Positions 15,453 to 23,600 of a stretch of 32,514 bases of DNA are shown in pieces. Position numbers and translations under genes: made by a program. A model generated the notes under the pieces. It was not told the DNA's origin. It ran no database searches and was given only the letters and a program-made list of their open reading frames with translations. This stretch comes from Isosphaeraceae bacterium (GTDB taxonomy: Bacteria; Planctomycetota; Planctomycetia; Isosphaerales; Isosphaeraceae), in contig JAJPJC010000069.1 of the NCBI GenBank assembly GCA_021324445.1, forward strand, positions 1 through 32,514. Direction: 5' to 3'. How positions within the stretch are numbered: the first letter of the stretch is position 1; the number at the start of each line of letters is the position of its first letter.

Positions 15453-18400
15453 ATGGCCGCCCATGCCGACCGCGAACTGCTCTTTGGCCTCGTTGCCCTC
15501 CAGAACGGCCTGGTCAACCCGGGCCAGCTCGTCGCCGCGTTCCAGGCCTGGACGCTGGACAAGGCCCGCACGCTGGCCGATCACCTGGTCGGTCGCGGCG
15601 ACCTCGACGACGACCAGCGTGGCGTCGTGGAGACCCTGGTCGCTCTCCACCTGAAGAAGCACGGCAGTCCCGAAGCGAGCCTGGCCGCGATCCCCGCCGG
15701 GCACTCCACCCGGGCGAGCCTCGCCGGCATCGGTGATCCCCAGCTCGACGCCACCCTGGTTCATGTCCCGTCTGATTCGACCGCCTTCGATGACGGCAGT
15801 GACGGCACCGCCGGTTATACCGTCGGCACGGCCACCAGCCAGGGACAGCGATTCCGCATCCTGCGGCCGCACGCCCGGGGCGGCCTGGGTGCGATCTTCG
15901 TGGCGCTGGACACTGAGCTGCACCGCGAGGTGGCCCTCAAGCAGATCCTCGACCGCCACGCCGACGACCCGATCAGCCGCCAGCGGTTCCTGCTGGAGGC
16001 GGAGGTGACCGGCGGGCTGGAGCACCCGGGGATCGTCCCGGTCTACGGGCTGGGGACCTACGGCGACGGCCGCCCCTACTACGCCATGCGGTTCATTCGG
16101 GGCGAGAGCCTCAAGGGAGCCATCGACCGCTTCCACGCCGACGAGGCCTTGAAGAACGATCCCGGCCGGCGATCGCTCGAGCAGCACAAGCTCTTGCGGC
16201 GGTTCCTGGACGTCTGCAACGCCCTCGACTATGCCCATGCGCGCGGCGTCCTGCACCGGGACATCAAGCCGGGCAACATCATCCTCGGCCAGCACGGCGA
16301 GACCCTGGTCGTCGATTGGGGATTGGCCAAGGCGACCGGCAAGGCCGATCCCGGCTCCAGCGAGCGGACGCTGATCCCCGCCTCGGCCAGCGGCTCGGCC
16401 GAGACGCTGCCCGGTTCGACCCTGGGGACACCGGCCTACATGAGCCCTGAGCAGGCCCGGGGCGACCTGGAAGCGATGGGACCTCGTTCGGACGTGTACA
16501 GTCTGGGGGCGACACTCCATGTCCTCCTGACCGGCCGGCTGCCGTTTGAAGGGGACGCGCGGGACGTGCTCTCTCGCGTGCAGCGCGGGGACTTCAGCCG
16601 GCCCCGGGCGATCGACCCGGCGATCGACCCAGCACTGGAGGCGGTCTGCCTCAAGGCGATGGCGCTGCGGCCCGAGGAACGCTATGGCTCGGCTCGGGCA
16701 CTGGCCGAGGACATCGAGCGGTGGACGGCCGACGAGCCGGTGACCGCCTGGCACGAGCCGCTTCCCCGCCGGGCGCGGCGGTGGGGACGACGGAACCGGA
16801 CGGCGGTGGCGGCGGCCCTGGTGGCGCTGGCAGCCGGGGTGATCGGGCTGGGGGCCGTCGCCGGCGTCCAGGCCCGGGCCAATGGCCAACTGCGGGACGC
16901 CCACGCGGCGACCAGCCGGGCTCTGGCCGAGACGAAGCAGGCGCAGGCCCAGACCCAGGCGGCGCTGGCGCAATCGGAGGAGTCGCGGAAGCAGGCCGAG
17001 GCGGTGAGCACCTTCCTGGTCGAAACCTTCCGCAGCCCGGATCCGGCCCAGGACGGCCGGCAGGTGAAAGTCGCCGAGATCCTGGACCGAGCCAGCAACC
17101 GGCTGGCCCACGAGTTCGCCGGTTCGCGGGCCACTCAGGGAGCACTCCTCCATGTCCTGGGACGGACCTATCACGGCCTCGGCCTGTTTGACAAGGCTGC
17201 GAGCCTGCATGCCAGGGCCCTCGCCGTGCGCGAGGCCGCTCTGGGGCACGACCATCCCGATACCCTGTCCAGCCGCGACAGCCTGGCCATCGCCTATCGG
17301 TCCGTCGGCAGGGCGTCCCAGGCAATCCCTTTGCACCAGAGCACACTCAAGCTTCGAGAGGCCAAACTCGGTTTCGACCACCCGGAAACCCTCGGCAACC
17401 GCAACAATCTGGCCAACGACTACTACTTTGCCGGCCGATATGCCGAGGCGATCGCGCTCCATGAGGCGACGCTCAAGCTCAGGGAAGCCAAGCTGGGCCC
17501 CGACCACCGGGACACGCTCGCCAGCCGCAATAACCTCGCTCTGGTCTACTACGACGCCGGCCGACTCCCCGAGGCGATCGCGCTGCACGAGGGGACGCTC
17601 AAGCTGATGGAGGCGAAGCTGGGCCCCGACCACCCCGGCACGCTCGCCTGCCGCAACAACCTGGCCCTGGCCTACTGGGCCGCCGGCCGCACGTCCGAGG
17701 CGATCCTGCTCCACGAGCAGACCCTCAAACGGAAAGAGGCCAAGCTGGGCCCCGACCACCCCGATACGCTCATCAGCCGCAACAACCTGGCCCTGGCCTA
17801 CAAGGACGCCGGCCGAACGCAGCAGGCGCTGGCGCTGCACCAGCAGACGCTCCGGCTGCGCCAGGCCAAGCTGGGCCCCGACCACCCGGAGACGCTCTCC
17901 AGCAGCGGCAACCTGGCCGACGCCCTCGACGCCGCCGGGAGGACTTTCGAAGCCGTCGCGCTCCACGAAAGGACCCTGAGGCTCCGAGAAGCCAGGCTGG
18001 GCGCCGACCACCCCGACACGCTCGAGAGCCGCTGCAACCTGGCTGAATCGTACGTGCACGCCGGCCGGCTTCGGGAAGCGGTCGCGCTGCACGAGGCGAC
18101 GCTCCGGTTGCGTGAGGCCAAGCTGGGCCCCGACCACTCGTCCACACTCCGGAGCCGAATCGGCCTGGCGGACGCCTTCGGCTTGCTCGGTCGGACTGCC
18201 GAGGCCGAAGACCTGCTCCGGGACGTCGTGGCCGGCCGCCGCAAGACCGCCAAGCCCGCCGACCCCTCTCTGGCCGACGATCTCACTCGGCTCGCGCGGC
18301 TCGTGTTGAGTCAGCAGCGGGGTTCGGAGGCTGAGCCGCTGCTGCGCGAAGCCCTGGCGATCCGCACGAAGGCGACCCCCGACAACTGGGTTCGGTTCGA

Positions 18401-18656
18401 GGCGATGAGCCTGCTGGGCGGTGCGCTGGCGGGCCAGGGCCGCTACGCCGAGGCCGAGCCGCTGGTCGTCGACGGCTTCGAAGGGATGACCGGCCGCGCG
18501 GGGCGGATCCCCGCGCCGGAGCGGTTCCGACTCCGCGAGGCGGCCGAGCGGGTGGTCCGCTTGTACGAGGGCTGGGGCCGGCCCGATCGGGCGGCCGACT
18601 GGAAGGTGAAGCTGGGGATGCCCGACCTGCCCGCCGATGTCTTCGCCGGGCCGTGA
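15453..18656 (+). CDS. Membrane Ser/Thr protein kinase with C-terminal kinesin-light-chain-type TPR array
   Basis: The 1067-residue protein begins with a helical region (1-75). The protein kinase domain follows at about 134-425: glycine loop ARGGLGAIFVA (141-151), catalytic lysine in VALK (K163), HRDIKPGN (HRD at 268-270), DWG in place of DFG (288-290) and YMSPEQARG (SPE at 331-333). A basic stretch (ARRWGRRNRT) precedes one membrane helix (about 450-471). A coiled coil rich in Gln/Ala (480-520) and the TPR array come next. Eight units of exactly 42 residues start at residue 577 (GLFDKAASLH) and run to 912, with 'LREAKLGPDHPDTLxSRNNLALAY' character. So the kinase is cytoplasmic and the TPRs lie across the membrane. 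DWG is common in planctomycete kinases and the essential Asp is kept. GGGAG precedes the ATG. It is convergent with the second kinase. Confidence 0.9.
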   Translation: MAAHADRELLFGLVALQNGLVNPGQLVAAFQAWTLDKARTLADHLVGRGDLDDDQRGVVETLVALHLKKHGSPEASLAAIPAGHSTRASLAGIGDPQLDATLVHVPSDSTAFDDGSDGTAGYTVGTATSQGQRFRILRPHARGGLGAIFVALDTELHREVALKQILDRHADDPISRQRFLLEAEVTGGLEHPGIVPVYGLGTYGDGRPYYAMRFIRGESLKGAIDRFHADEALKNDPGRRSLEQHKLLRRFLDVCNALDYAHARGVLHRDIKPGNIILGQHGETLVVDWGLAKATGKADPGSSERTLIPASASGSAETLPGSTLGTPAYMSPEQARGDLEAMGPRSDVYSLGATLHVLLTGRLPFEGDARDVLSRVQRGDFSRPRAIDPAIDPALEAVCLKAMALRPEERYGSARALAEDIERWTADEPVTAWHEPLPRRARRWGRRNRTAVAAALVALAAGVIGLGAVAGVQARANGQLRDAHAATSRALAETKQAQAQTQAALAQSEESRKQAEAVSTFLVETFRSPDPAQDGRQVKVAEILDRASNRLAHEFAGSRATQGALLHVLGRTYHGLGLFDKAASLHARALAVREAALGHDHPDTLSSRDSLAIAYRSVGRASQAIPLHQSTLKLREAKLGFDHPETLGNRNNLANDYYFAGRYAEAIALHEATLKLREAKLGPDHRDTLASRNNLALVYYDAGRLPEAIALHEGTLKLMEAKLGPDHPGTLACRNNLALAYWAAGRTSEAILLHEQTLKRKEAKLGPDHPDTLISRNNLALAYKDAGRTQQALALHQQTLRLRQAKLGPDHPETLSSSGNLADALDAAGRTFEAVALHERTLRLREARLGADHPDTLESRCNLAESYVHAGRLREAVALHEATLRLREAKLGPDHSSTLRSRIGLADAFGLLGRTAEAEDLLRDVVAGRRKTAKPADPSLADDLTRLARLVLSQQRGSEAEPLLREALAIRTKATPDNWVRFEAMSLLGGALAGQGRYAEAEPLVVDGFEGMTGRAGRIPAPERFRLREAAERVVRLYEGWGRPDRAADWKVKLGMPDLPADVFAGP
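17181..18188 (+). repeat. Eight tandem 126-bp repeats encoding 42-residue TPR units
   Basis: Unit boundaries fall every 126 bases at the codons for G(R/L) at 17181, 17307, 17433 and onward, ending at 18188 before a shorter, diverged ninth unit. The units in the middle share whole blocks such as GAGGCCAAGCTGGGCCCCGA, suggesting recent duplication or conversion. Confidence 0.8.
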
Positions 18657-18704
18657 GCCGAGCCGGCCGGATGGCGATCGCCGCGGCCAGGCCTCGGCTT
18701 CCCG

Positions 18705-18731
18705 CCCCGGATCGCAGTCCGGTTGCCGGGG
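18705..18731. terminator. Possible bidirectional terminator between the convergent kinase genes
   Basis: CCCCGG and CCGGGG form a 6-bp stem around a 15-base loop in the 76-base gap between the two kinase stop codons. A T run is missing on both strands, so support is weak. Confidence 0.25.
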
Positions 18732-18732
18732 A

Positions 18733-21700
18733 TCAAGGCGCGAACGGATTGCCGGGGAACTGGAGATCCCGCACGATGGCCTGGAGGGCGGGATCTCTCT
18801 GGAGGATCGCCAGCGCTGTCTCGCCGAGCGAGTGCCCCTTCTCGTCGCGAAGCTGGGTGAGCTGCTCGAGGAGCCACCCCAGATCGGCCCGGTCCAGGTC
18901 GCTGGTCGGCTCCCGAACGGGCCCCTTGCTGTGCGTGTAGGCCTTGTAGGCAGCCAGCAGCCGAGGCCGGGCCTCGGTGTACTTCTTCTGGGCGAGCAAG
19001 GAGACGCCGTACTCGAGCTCGCTCAAGGAGCGCATTTCCGGATTGGCACCGTTCTGGACGCAGGACGCCCACCAGGTGCGCAGGCAGGGTTCGGCCTTGG
19101 CATATTCGCCCTGGTTGAGCAAGAACATCCCGGCGGACTGGTTGGCCCCTGCGGCCGGGAGTCCATGGCGACCTGACCGGACGCGTTCGATCTCGGCGGC
19201 CTCGACCAGGACGCGACCGAGCTGGGCCAGGTCCCGCTTCTGAAGATACACCAGGGCCAGCCCCGCCAGAGCGGTTTCGGTCACTTCGTGATTGCGATCC
19301 AGCGCCGCGCGACCGCCCGCCAGGGCCTCGGACAGGAGGGGTTCGGCTTGATCCCACTGGCCCTGGTTGGCATGAAGGATCCCGAGTCGAACGATCGAGC
19401 GTAATGTGTCGGGATGTTGGCGGCCCACCAACTTGGTCTGGGACTCGATCACCTCGGTCAAGAGCCGCATGGCTTGCTTCGGGTTCTTGCCCGCATCCTG
19501 ATACACGTTGGATAAGTTGTGTTTGGCTTCCAGGGTCAACGGATGCTCGCTGCCCAGAGTGTGCCGCGCTCGATGCAGGACGTCGACCAAGGTCTGCTCC
19601 GCCAGTCCCGGCTTGTTCTGCCCCAGGTAGACCAGTGCCAGGCCGATGGTGACCTCGAGCGTCTTGGGATCGTCCTCACCCCGCGCCTCGAGGTAGGCCG
19701 CGCGGGCCTGGACCAGGAGCCGTTCGGCGTCGGTGAATCTCGACTGCGTATAGTAAAGGCCAGCCACCGCAACCATCGCTTCGAGCAGCTCGGGGTGCTT
19801 GGGATCGCGCGCCGCGCGCAAGCCCTCCAGGGCTGCGACCAGGAGCGGTTCGGCCTCGGCGAGCTTGTCATCGGCCAGGTAGAGATTCCCCAGGGCCCGC
19901 ATCGCCAGGAGGGTGCCGGGATCGTCCCGGCCCAGGACGCGGCGCCGCAAGTCCAGGGCCTGCTGGAGGTGGGGCAGGGCCTGCTTGTAGAGGCCGAGCT
20001 GGTGGTAGGTCTCGCCGAGTGTCTGGCGAATCGCGGCCTCGACCTGGGGCTGGCCGGCGAAGCGGTCGCCGATCTTGGCGGCCGCCCGGTCGAGGGCTGT
20101 CCGAACCTTCAAGTCGGGGTCGGGCTGGGTGAAGCGGGTCGCCTGGTTGGAGACGCTGGCCTGGGCCAGCAGGTCCTGCTGGAGGAACTGCTGGACCGCC
20201 TTGGAGATCGCCGCCTCGGCCTCGGCCCGGTCCCGCTCCTGGCGGGTCGCCGCCGCGGCCAGGGTGGCCGCGCGCTCGGCCCGCGTGGCCCGGAACGACT
20301 GCCAGAGACTGATCGAGGTCCCCAGGACCAGGAGCACCAGGGAGGCGGCCACCCAGGGATTGCGGCGGCACCATCGGGTGATCCGCTCGGGAAGCGAGGC
20401 CCGCCGCGCCAGGATCGGCCGGCCCTGGAGGAACCGGCGCAAGTCCTCGGCCAGGGCGCCGGCCCCGTCGTAACGGCGGGCCGGCTCGCGGGCGATCGCC
20501 GTCTGGATGATCGTCTCCAGGTCGCGGGGGACGCGGGGGGCGTGTGCCCGCAGCGGCGGCGGCTCCCCACCGCACACGCGATCGAGCAAGCGATAACGGT
20601 CCCACTCGTCATAGGCCGGCCGCAGCGCGGCCAGCTCGTACAAGGTCAGGCCCGCGCTGTAGACGTCCGACCGCGGATCGCACCGCCCCTGGAACCGTTC
20701 GGGGGCCATGTAGCGGATCGTCCCCACGAGCTCGCCGGTTTCGGTCAGGTCGTCGGCGCCCGGCGTCTTGGCCAGGCCGAAGTCCGTGATCCAGACGTTG
20801 CCGCTCCGATCCAGCAGCAGGTTCGACGGCTTGATGTCGCGGTGGAGGATCCCCTGGCGGTGGGCGTACTCCAACGCCTCGGCGACGAGCAGGCCGATCC
20901 GGGCCACGCTCTGCCAGTACGAACGGTGGAGTTCCCCCGACGCGGACAGCGCGGTCGAGCCGGGTAAGGCCAGCGACGAGGGGTCGGCCGGCAACATCGC
21001 GGTGGGCAGCTCGACCGGGGGGAAGACCATCGTCGGGCCGGCTTCCGGATCGGGCTGGGGCTGGGCCGGGTCTGCCGCGTCGCGGGCTGGCCCCGGTTGG
21101 CCGAACCGGCCGGTGACCAGCGAATCGGCCACCTCGGCCGGATCGGGGTCCGGGGAACGGGGCTGGTCGCGGGGCGGCGAACGTCGGGCCGTGATCGCCG
21201 GACCGAGCTCCGGTTGATGCCGGCGCCGCAGCTCATCGACGACGCGGTCCAGGCTCGAGCCCTCGATGTACTGCATGATGTAGTAGTGGTAACCGTCCTG
21301 GCTGCCGACACCGAAGACGGGCACAATGTTGGTGTGATGCAGCCGGGCGGCGGACCTGGCCTCACGCTCGAACCGATGGATCTGCCGGGGGTGGCCCAGC
21401 GCCTGGGGCGGCAGCACCTTGAGCGCGACGCGGCGGCTGAGCACCTCCTGCTCGGCCTCGTAGACGATCCCCATGCCGCCGCGGCCGATCTCGCGGAGGA
21501 TCCGGAAGCCGGCGATCACCGGGGCCGAGCCGGACGCCGGGACGGACCGCTCATCTTTCCGGGTCTCGTCGTTCAGCAGGGCATACAGCCGTTTCCGCCG
21601 CTGGATCCGCCGGTGGAGGTCCTCGAGCCGCGCGGGGTCCGCGAGGGCTGGCCAGCCGGGCGGCGGCTCTTCACCCCGCCGGTAATGCTCGTCCCACTGA

Positions 21701-22005
21701 GCCAGCAGCTCCAGGAGGCCGTCGTCGGCGCCCTGATCCTCGGTCCGTGATGCGTCCGTGCCCGAGCCGGTTTCCCGGAGAGGCTGCTGGTCCTTCAGGT
21801 CCGGGTGGAGTTCGGTCTGCGCCACCGTCCGGTTCCAATCGGGGGCGGGGACAGCCTGCTCGAGCGTCTCGCCAGCCCAGCGCTCGAGGACCTGCTGGCA
21901 GGCGGCGCAGTGTTGCAGGTGAGCCTCGATGGTCGCGCGCTGCGATTCCTCCAACTGATCGTTGACCAGCCGCTCCAACTGCTCCGGGGTCGGGCAGGAT
22001 GCCAT
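18733..22005 (-). CDS. Membrane Ser/Thr protein kinase with N-terminal zinc-finger and C-terminal TPRs
   Basis: The 1090-residue protein opens with an anti-sigma-type zinc-finger: EAHLQHCAACQQVLE with H29-x3-C33-x2-C36 (zf-HC2 pattern). The kinase domain spans about 167-530: glycine loop IGRGGMGIVY, lysine in VALKVL (K196), HRDIKPSN (HRD 388-390), DFG (408-410) and APE (434-436). About 100 residues of Pro/Asp-rich, low-complexity sequence (262-360) are inserted after the beta-5/hinge region (MQYIEGSSLDRVV). A membrane helix (about 550-568) separates the kinase from a charged coiled coil and a degenerate TPR array (about 650-1000, e.g. YHQLGLYKQALPHLQQALDLR). The ATG at 22005 was chosen over a TTG two codons upstream; no clear Shine-Dalgarno precedes either. 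All catalytic residues are present. It is probably an envelope-spanning sensor kinase. Confidence 0.9.
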   Translation of the reverse strand: MASCPTPEQLERLVNDQLEESQRATIEAHLQHCAACQQVLERWAGETLEQAVPAPDWNRTVAQTELHPDLKDQQPLRETGSGTDASRTEDQGADDGLLELLAQWDEHYRRGEEPPPGWPALADPARLEDLHRRIQRRKRLYALLNDETRKDERSVPASGSAPVIAGFRILREIGRGGMGIVYEAEQEVLSRRVALKVLPPQALGHPRQIHRFEREARSAARLHHTNIVPVFGVGSQDGYHYYIMQYIEGSSLDRVVDELRRRHQPELGPAITARRSPPRDQPRSPDPDPAEVADSLVTGRFGQPGPARDAADPAQPQPDPEAGPTMVFPPVELPTAMLPADPSSLALPGSTALSASGELHRSYWQSVARIGLLVAEALEYAHRQGILHRDIKPSNLLLDRSGNVWITDFGLAKTPGADDLTETGELVGTIRYMAPERFQGRCDPRSDVYSAGLTLYELAALRPAYDEWDRYRLLDRVCGGEPPPLRAHAPRVPRDLETIIQTAIAREPARRYDGAGALAEDLRRFLQGRPILARRASLPERITRWCRRNPWVAASLVLLVLGTSISLWQSFRATRAERAATLAAAATRQERDRAEAEAAISKAVQQFLQQDLLAQASVSNQATRFTQPDPDLKVRTALDRAAAKIGDRFAGQPQVEAAIRQTLGETYHQLGLYKQALPHLQQALDLRRRVLGRDDPGTLLAMRALGNLYLADDKLAEAEPLLVAALEGLRAARDPKHPELLEAMVAVAGLYYTQSRFTDAERLLVQARAAYLEARGEDDPKTLEVTIGLALVYLGQNKPGLAEQTLVDVLHRARHTLGSEHPLTLEAKHNLSNVYQDAGKNPKQAMRLLTEVIESQTKLVGRQHPDTLRSIVRLGILHANQGQWDQAEPLLSEALAGGRAALDRNHEVTETALAGLALVYLQKRDLAQLGRVLVEAAEIERVRSGRHGLPAAGANQSAGMFLLNQGEYAKAEPCLRTWWASCVQNGANPEMRSLSELEYGVSLLAQKKYTEARPRLLAAYKAYTHSKGPVREPTSDLDRADLGWLLEQLTQLRDEKGHSLGETALAILQRDPALQAIVRDLQFPGNPFAP

Positions 22006-22113
22006 GGTCAATTGGGGAAGGTCGCCCTGGTTCGCACTGCGTACGGCCTGTGGTGTACCGACAAGTGGCTCGACCTATAATCTTACGTTCCCGTGGCCGT
22101 CAGTGACATCCCC

Positions 22114-23478
22114 TCAGCCGCGAAGCCTCGTCGCGACGGTCTCACCGGCGAGCCAACCGGTGCTCCAGGCGGCCTGGAAATTGTAGCCGCCGATCAGGCC
22201 GTCGAGGTCCAGGACCTCGCCGGCGAAGTGCAGGCCGGGGACCCGCCGGCTCTCCAGGGTCTGGGGATCCACCTCATCGAGCGCGACGCCGCCGCTGGTG
22301 ACCTCGGCCTTCTCAAAGCCGAGGGTCCCGCGGATGGGCAGCGACAGCCCTTTGAGCACCGCGACCAGGCGCTGCCGCTCGTCGCGGGCCAGGTCCGGTC
22401 CCATTCGATCCGGGGGGATCGCGGCCACCTCGGCCAGCCGCTCGGCCAGCCGGCGCGGGACCACCTCCGGCAGCAGCGCGTTCACAGGCCGGCGCCCCCG
22501 CCGGCAGGATGCCTGGAGCGTCCGGTCCAGTTGATCACGCGGGATCGCCGGGAGCAGGTCCAACCGCAGCACCAGCCGGTCGGTCTCGCCCGATCGAGCC
22601 GCAGCCCGGCTCACGTCCAGGATCGCGGGGCCGCTCAGCCCGAAATGAGTGAACAGGATCGCCTCGCGACGCTGCTGGAGCAGGGTGCCATCGGCGGAGT
22701 GGACCGCGGCGACGGCGTCGGGAAGGCTCACGCCCTTCAGGCCGGCAACCCAGCCGGCCGCCACCCGGAGCGGCACCAGGGCCGGCCTCGGCTCGACGAT
22801 CGTATGACCCAATTCCCGCGCGATCGCATGGCCGTCGCCAGTGGTACCGCAGCCGGGATACGAACAACCGCCCACCGCGACAATCACGCGGCGCGCGGTG
22901 ACCGTCGCATCCGGCAGCCGGACCGCGAATCCCGGCTGCCGACTGTCCGGGTCTTCGATCCGCTCGATCGCCAGGACGGGGCTCAGGCAGCGGAGGACGG
23001 CGCCGGAGTGTTCCAGCCGCGCCAGCAGTGCATCGAGCACGTCGACCGCGCGGTCGGAGACCGGGAAGACCTTGCCATTGCCCTCGATCTTGGTCGCAAC
23101 GCCGGCTTCCTCGAAGAGCCGGATGGTCGCGTCGACATCCAGACGCCGCAGTGCCGGGCCCAGGAATACGCCGGCCGATCCGAAGGCTTGCTGGATGGCG
23201 CGGTGGCCGCGACTCTGGGCGGGATCATACGCCGGGTCGATCGGGCCGGTGACCACCTCGAGGCGGCGCAGACCGCGCGCGTTGGTGATATTGCACCGGG
23301 TGCCGCCGGACATCAGGATCTTCACCCCGGCCCGCCGGTTCTTCTCCAGCAAGAGCACCCGCGCACCGCAGTCGGCGGCCCGGGCCGCGGCGAGCAAACC
23401 CGCGGCACCCGCCCCCAGGACCACCACGTCATGATCGAAACCGCTTGGCTGAACCACGGCGGGATGTCCCAGACGCAT
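22114..23478 (-). CDS. HI0933-family FAD-dependent oxidoreductase (YhiN/BaiN-like)
   Basis: The 454-residue flavoprotein has the FAD-binding GxGxxG in VVLGAGAAGLLAAARAA (G22-G27), LLLEKN for the adenosine ribose, and GVKILMSGGTRCNITN (51-66), the hallmark of the HI0933 family. VAVGGCSYPGCGTTGDGHAIARELGH is equally typical, as is the C-terminal FAGEVLDLDGLIGGYNFQAAW. Family members are cytoplasmic flavoproteins; one characterised branch (BaiN) reduces bile-acid intermediates, but most have no known substrate. The ATG at 23478 was chosen because the family begins with a few residues before the FAD motif and GAGGA lies 11 bases upstream; the frame extends upstream to 23604 without protein character. 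It follows the amylase gene by 122 bases on the same strand and may be co-transcribed. Confidence 0.9.
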   Translation of the reverse strand: MRLGHPAVVQPSGFDHDVVVLGAGAAGLLAAARAADCGARVLLLEKNRRAGVKILMSGGTRCNITNARGLRRLEVVTGPIDPAYDPAQSRGHRAIQQAFGSAGVFLGPALRRLDVDATIRLFEEAGVATKIEGNGKVFPVSDRAVDVLDALLARLEHSGAVLRCLSPVLAIERIEDPDSRQPGFAVRLPDATVTARRVIVAVGGCSYPGCGTTGDGHAIARELGHTIVEPRPALVPLRVAAGWVAGLKGVSLPDAVAAVHSADGTLLQQRREAILFTHFGLSGPAILDVSRAAARSGETDRLVLRLDLLPAIPRDQLDRTLQASCRRGRRPVNALLPEVVPRRLAERLAEVAAIPPDRMGPDLARDERQRLVAVLKGLSLPIRGTLGFEKAEVTSGGVALDEVDPQTLESRRVPGLHFAGEVLDLDGLIGGYNFQAAWSTGWLAGETVATRLRG

Positions 23479-23600
23479 CGACCACCGATTCCTCGGAGAC
23501 CACGGATCAGAAAGCGCAAGAATTCCCGATTCTCCCAGTGGGCTGGCTCGGGGACCCGACGCGCCGCAGCTCAACCTCGCCCGAGTCCACAGGTCGGGGA

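Noticed and set aside
22076..22081. Perfect TATAAT on the plus strand
   Set aside because: Both flanking genes are on the minus strand, so a plus-strand promoter here would only produce antisense RNA; no -35 box is present. Its minus-strand reading (ATTATA) is not a good -10.
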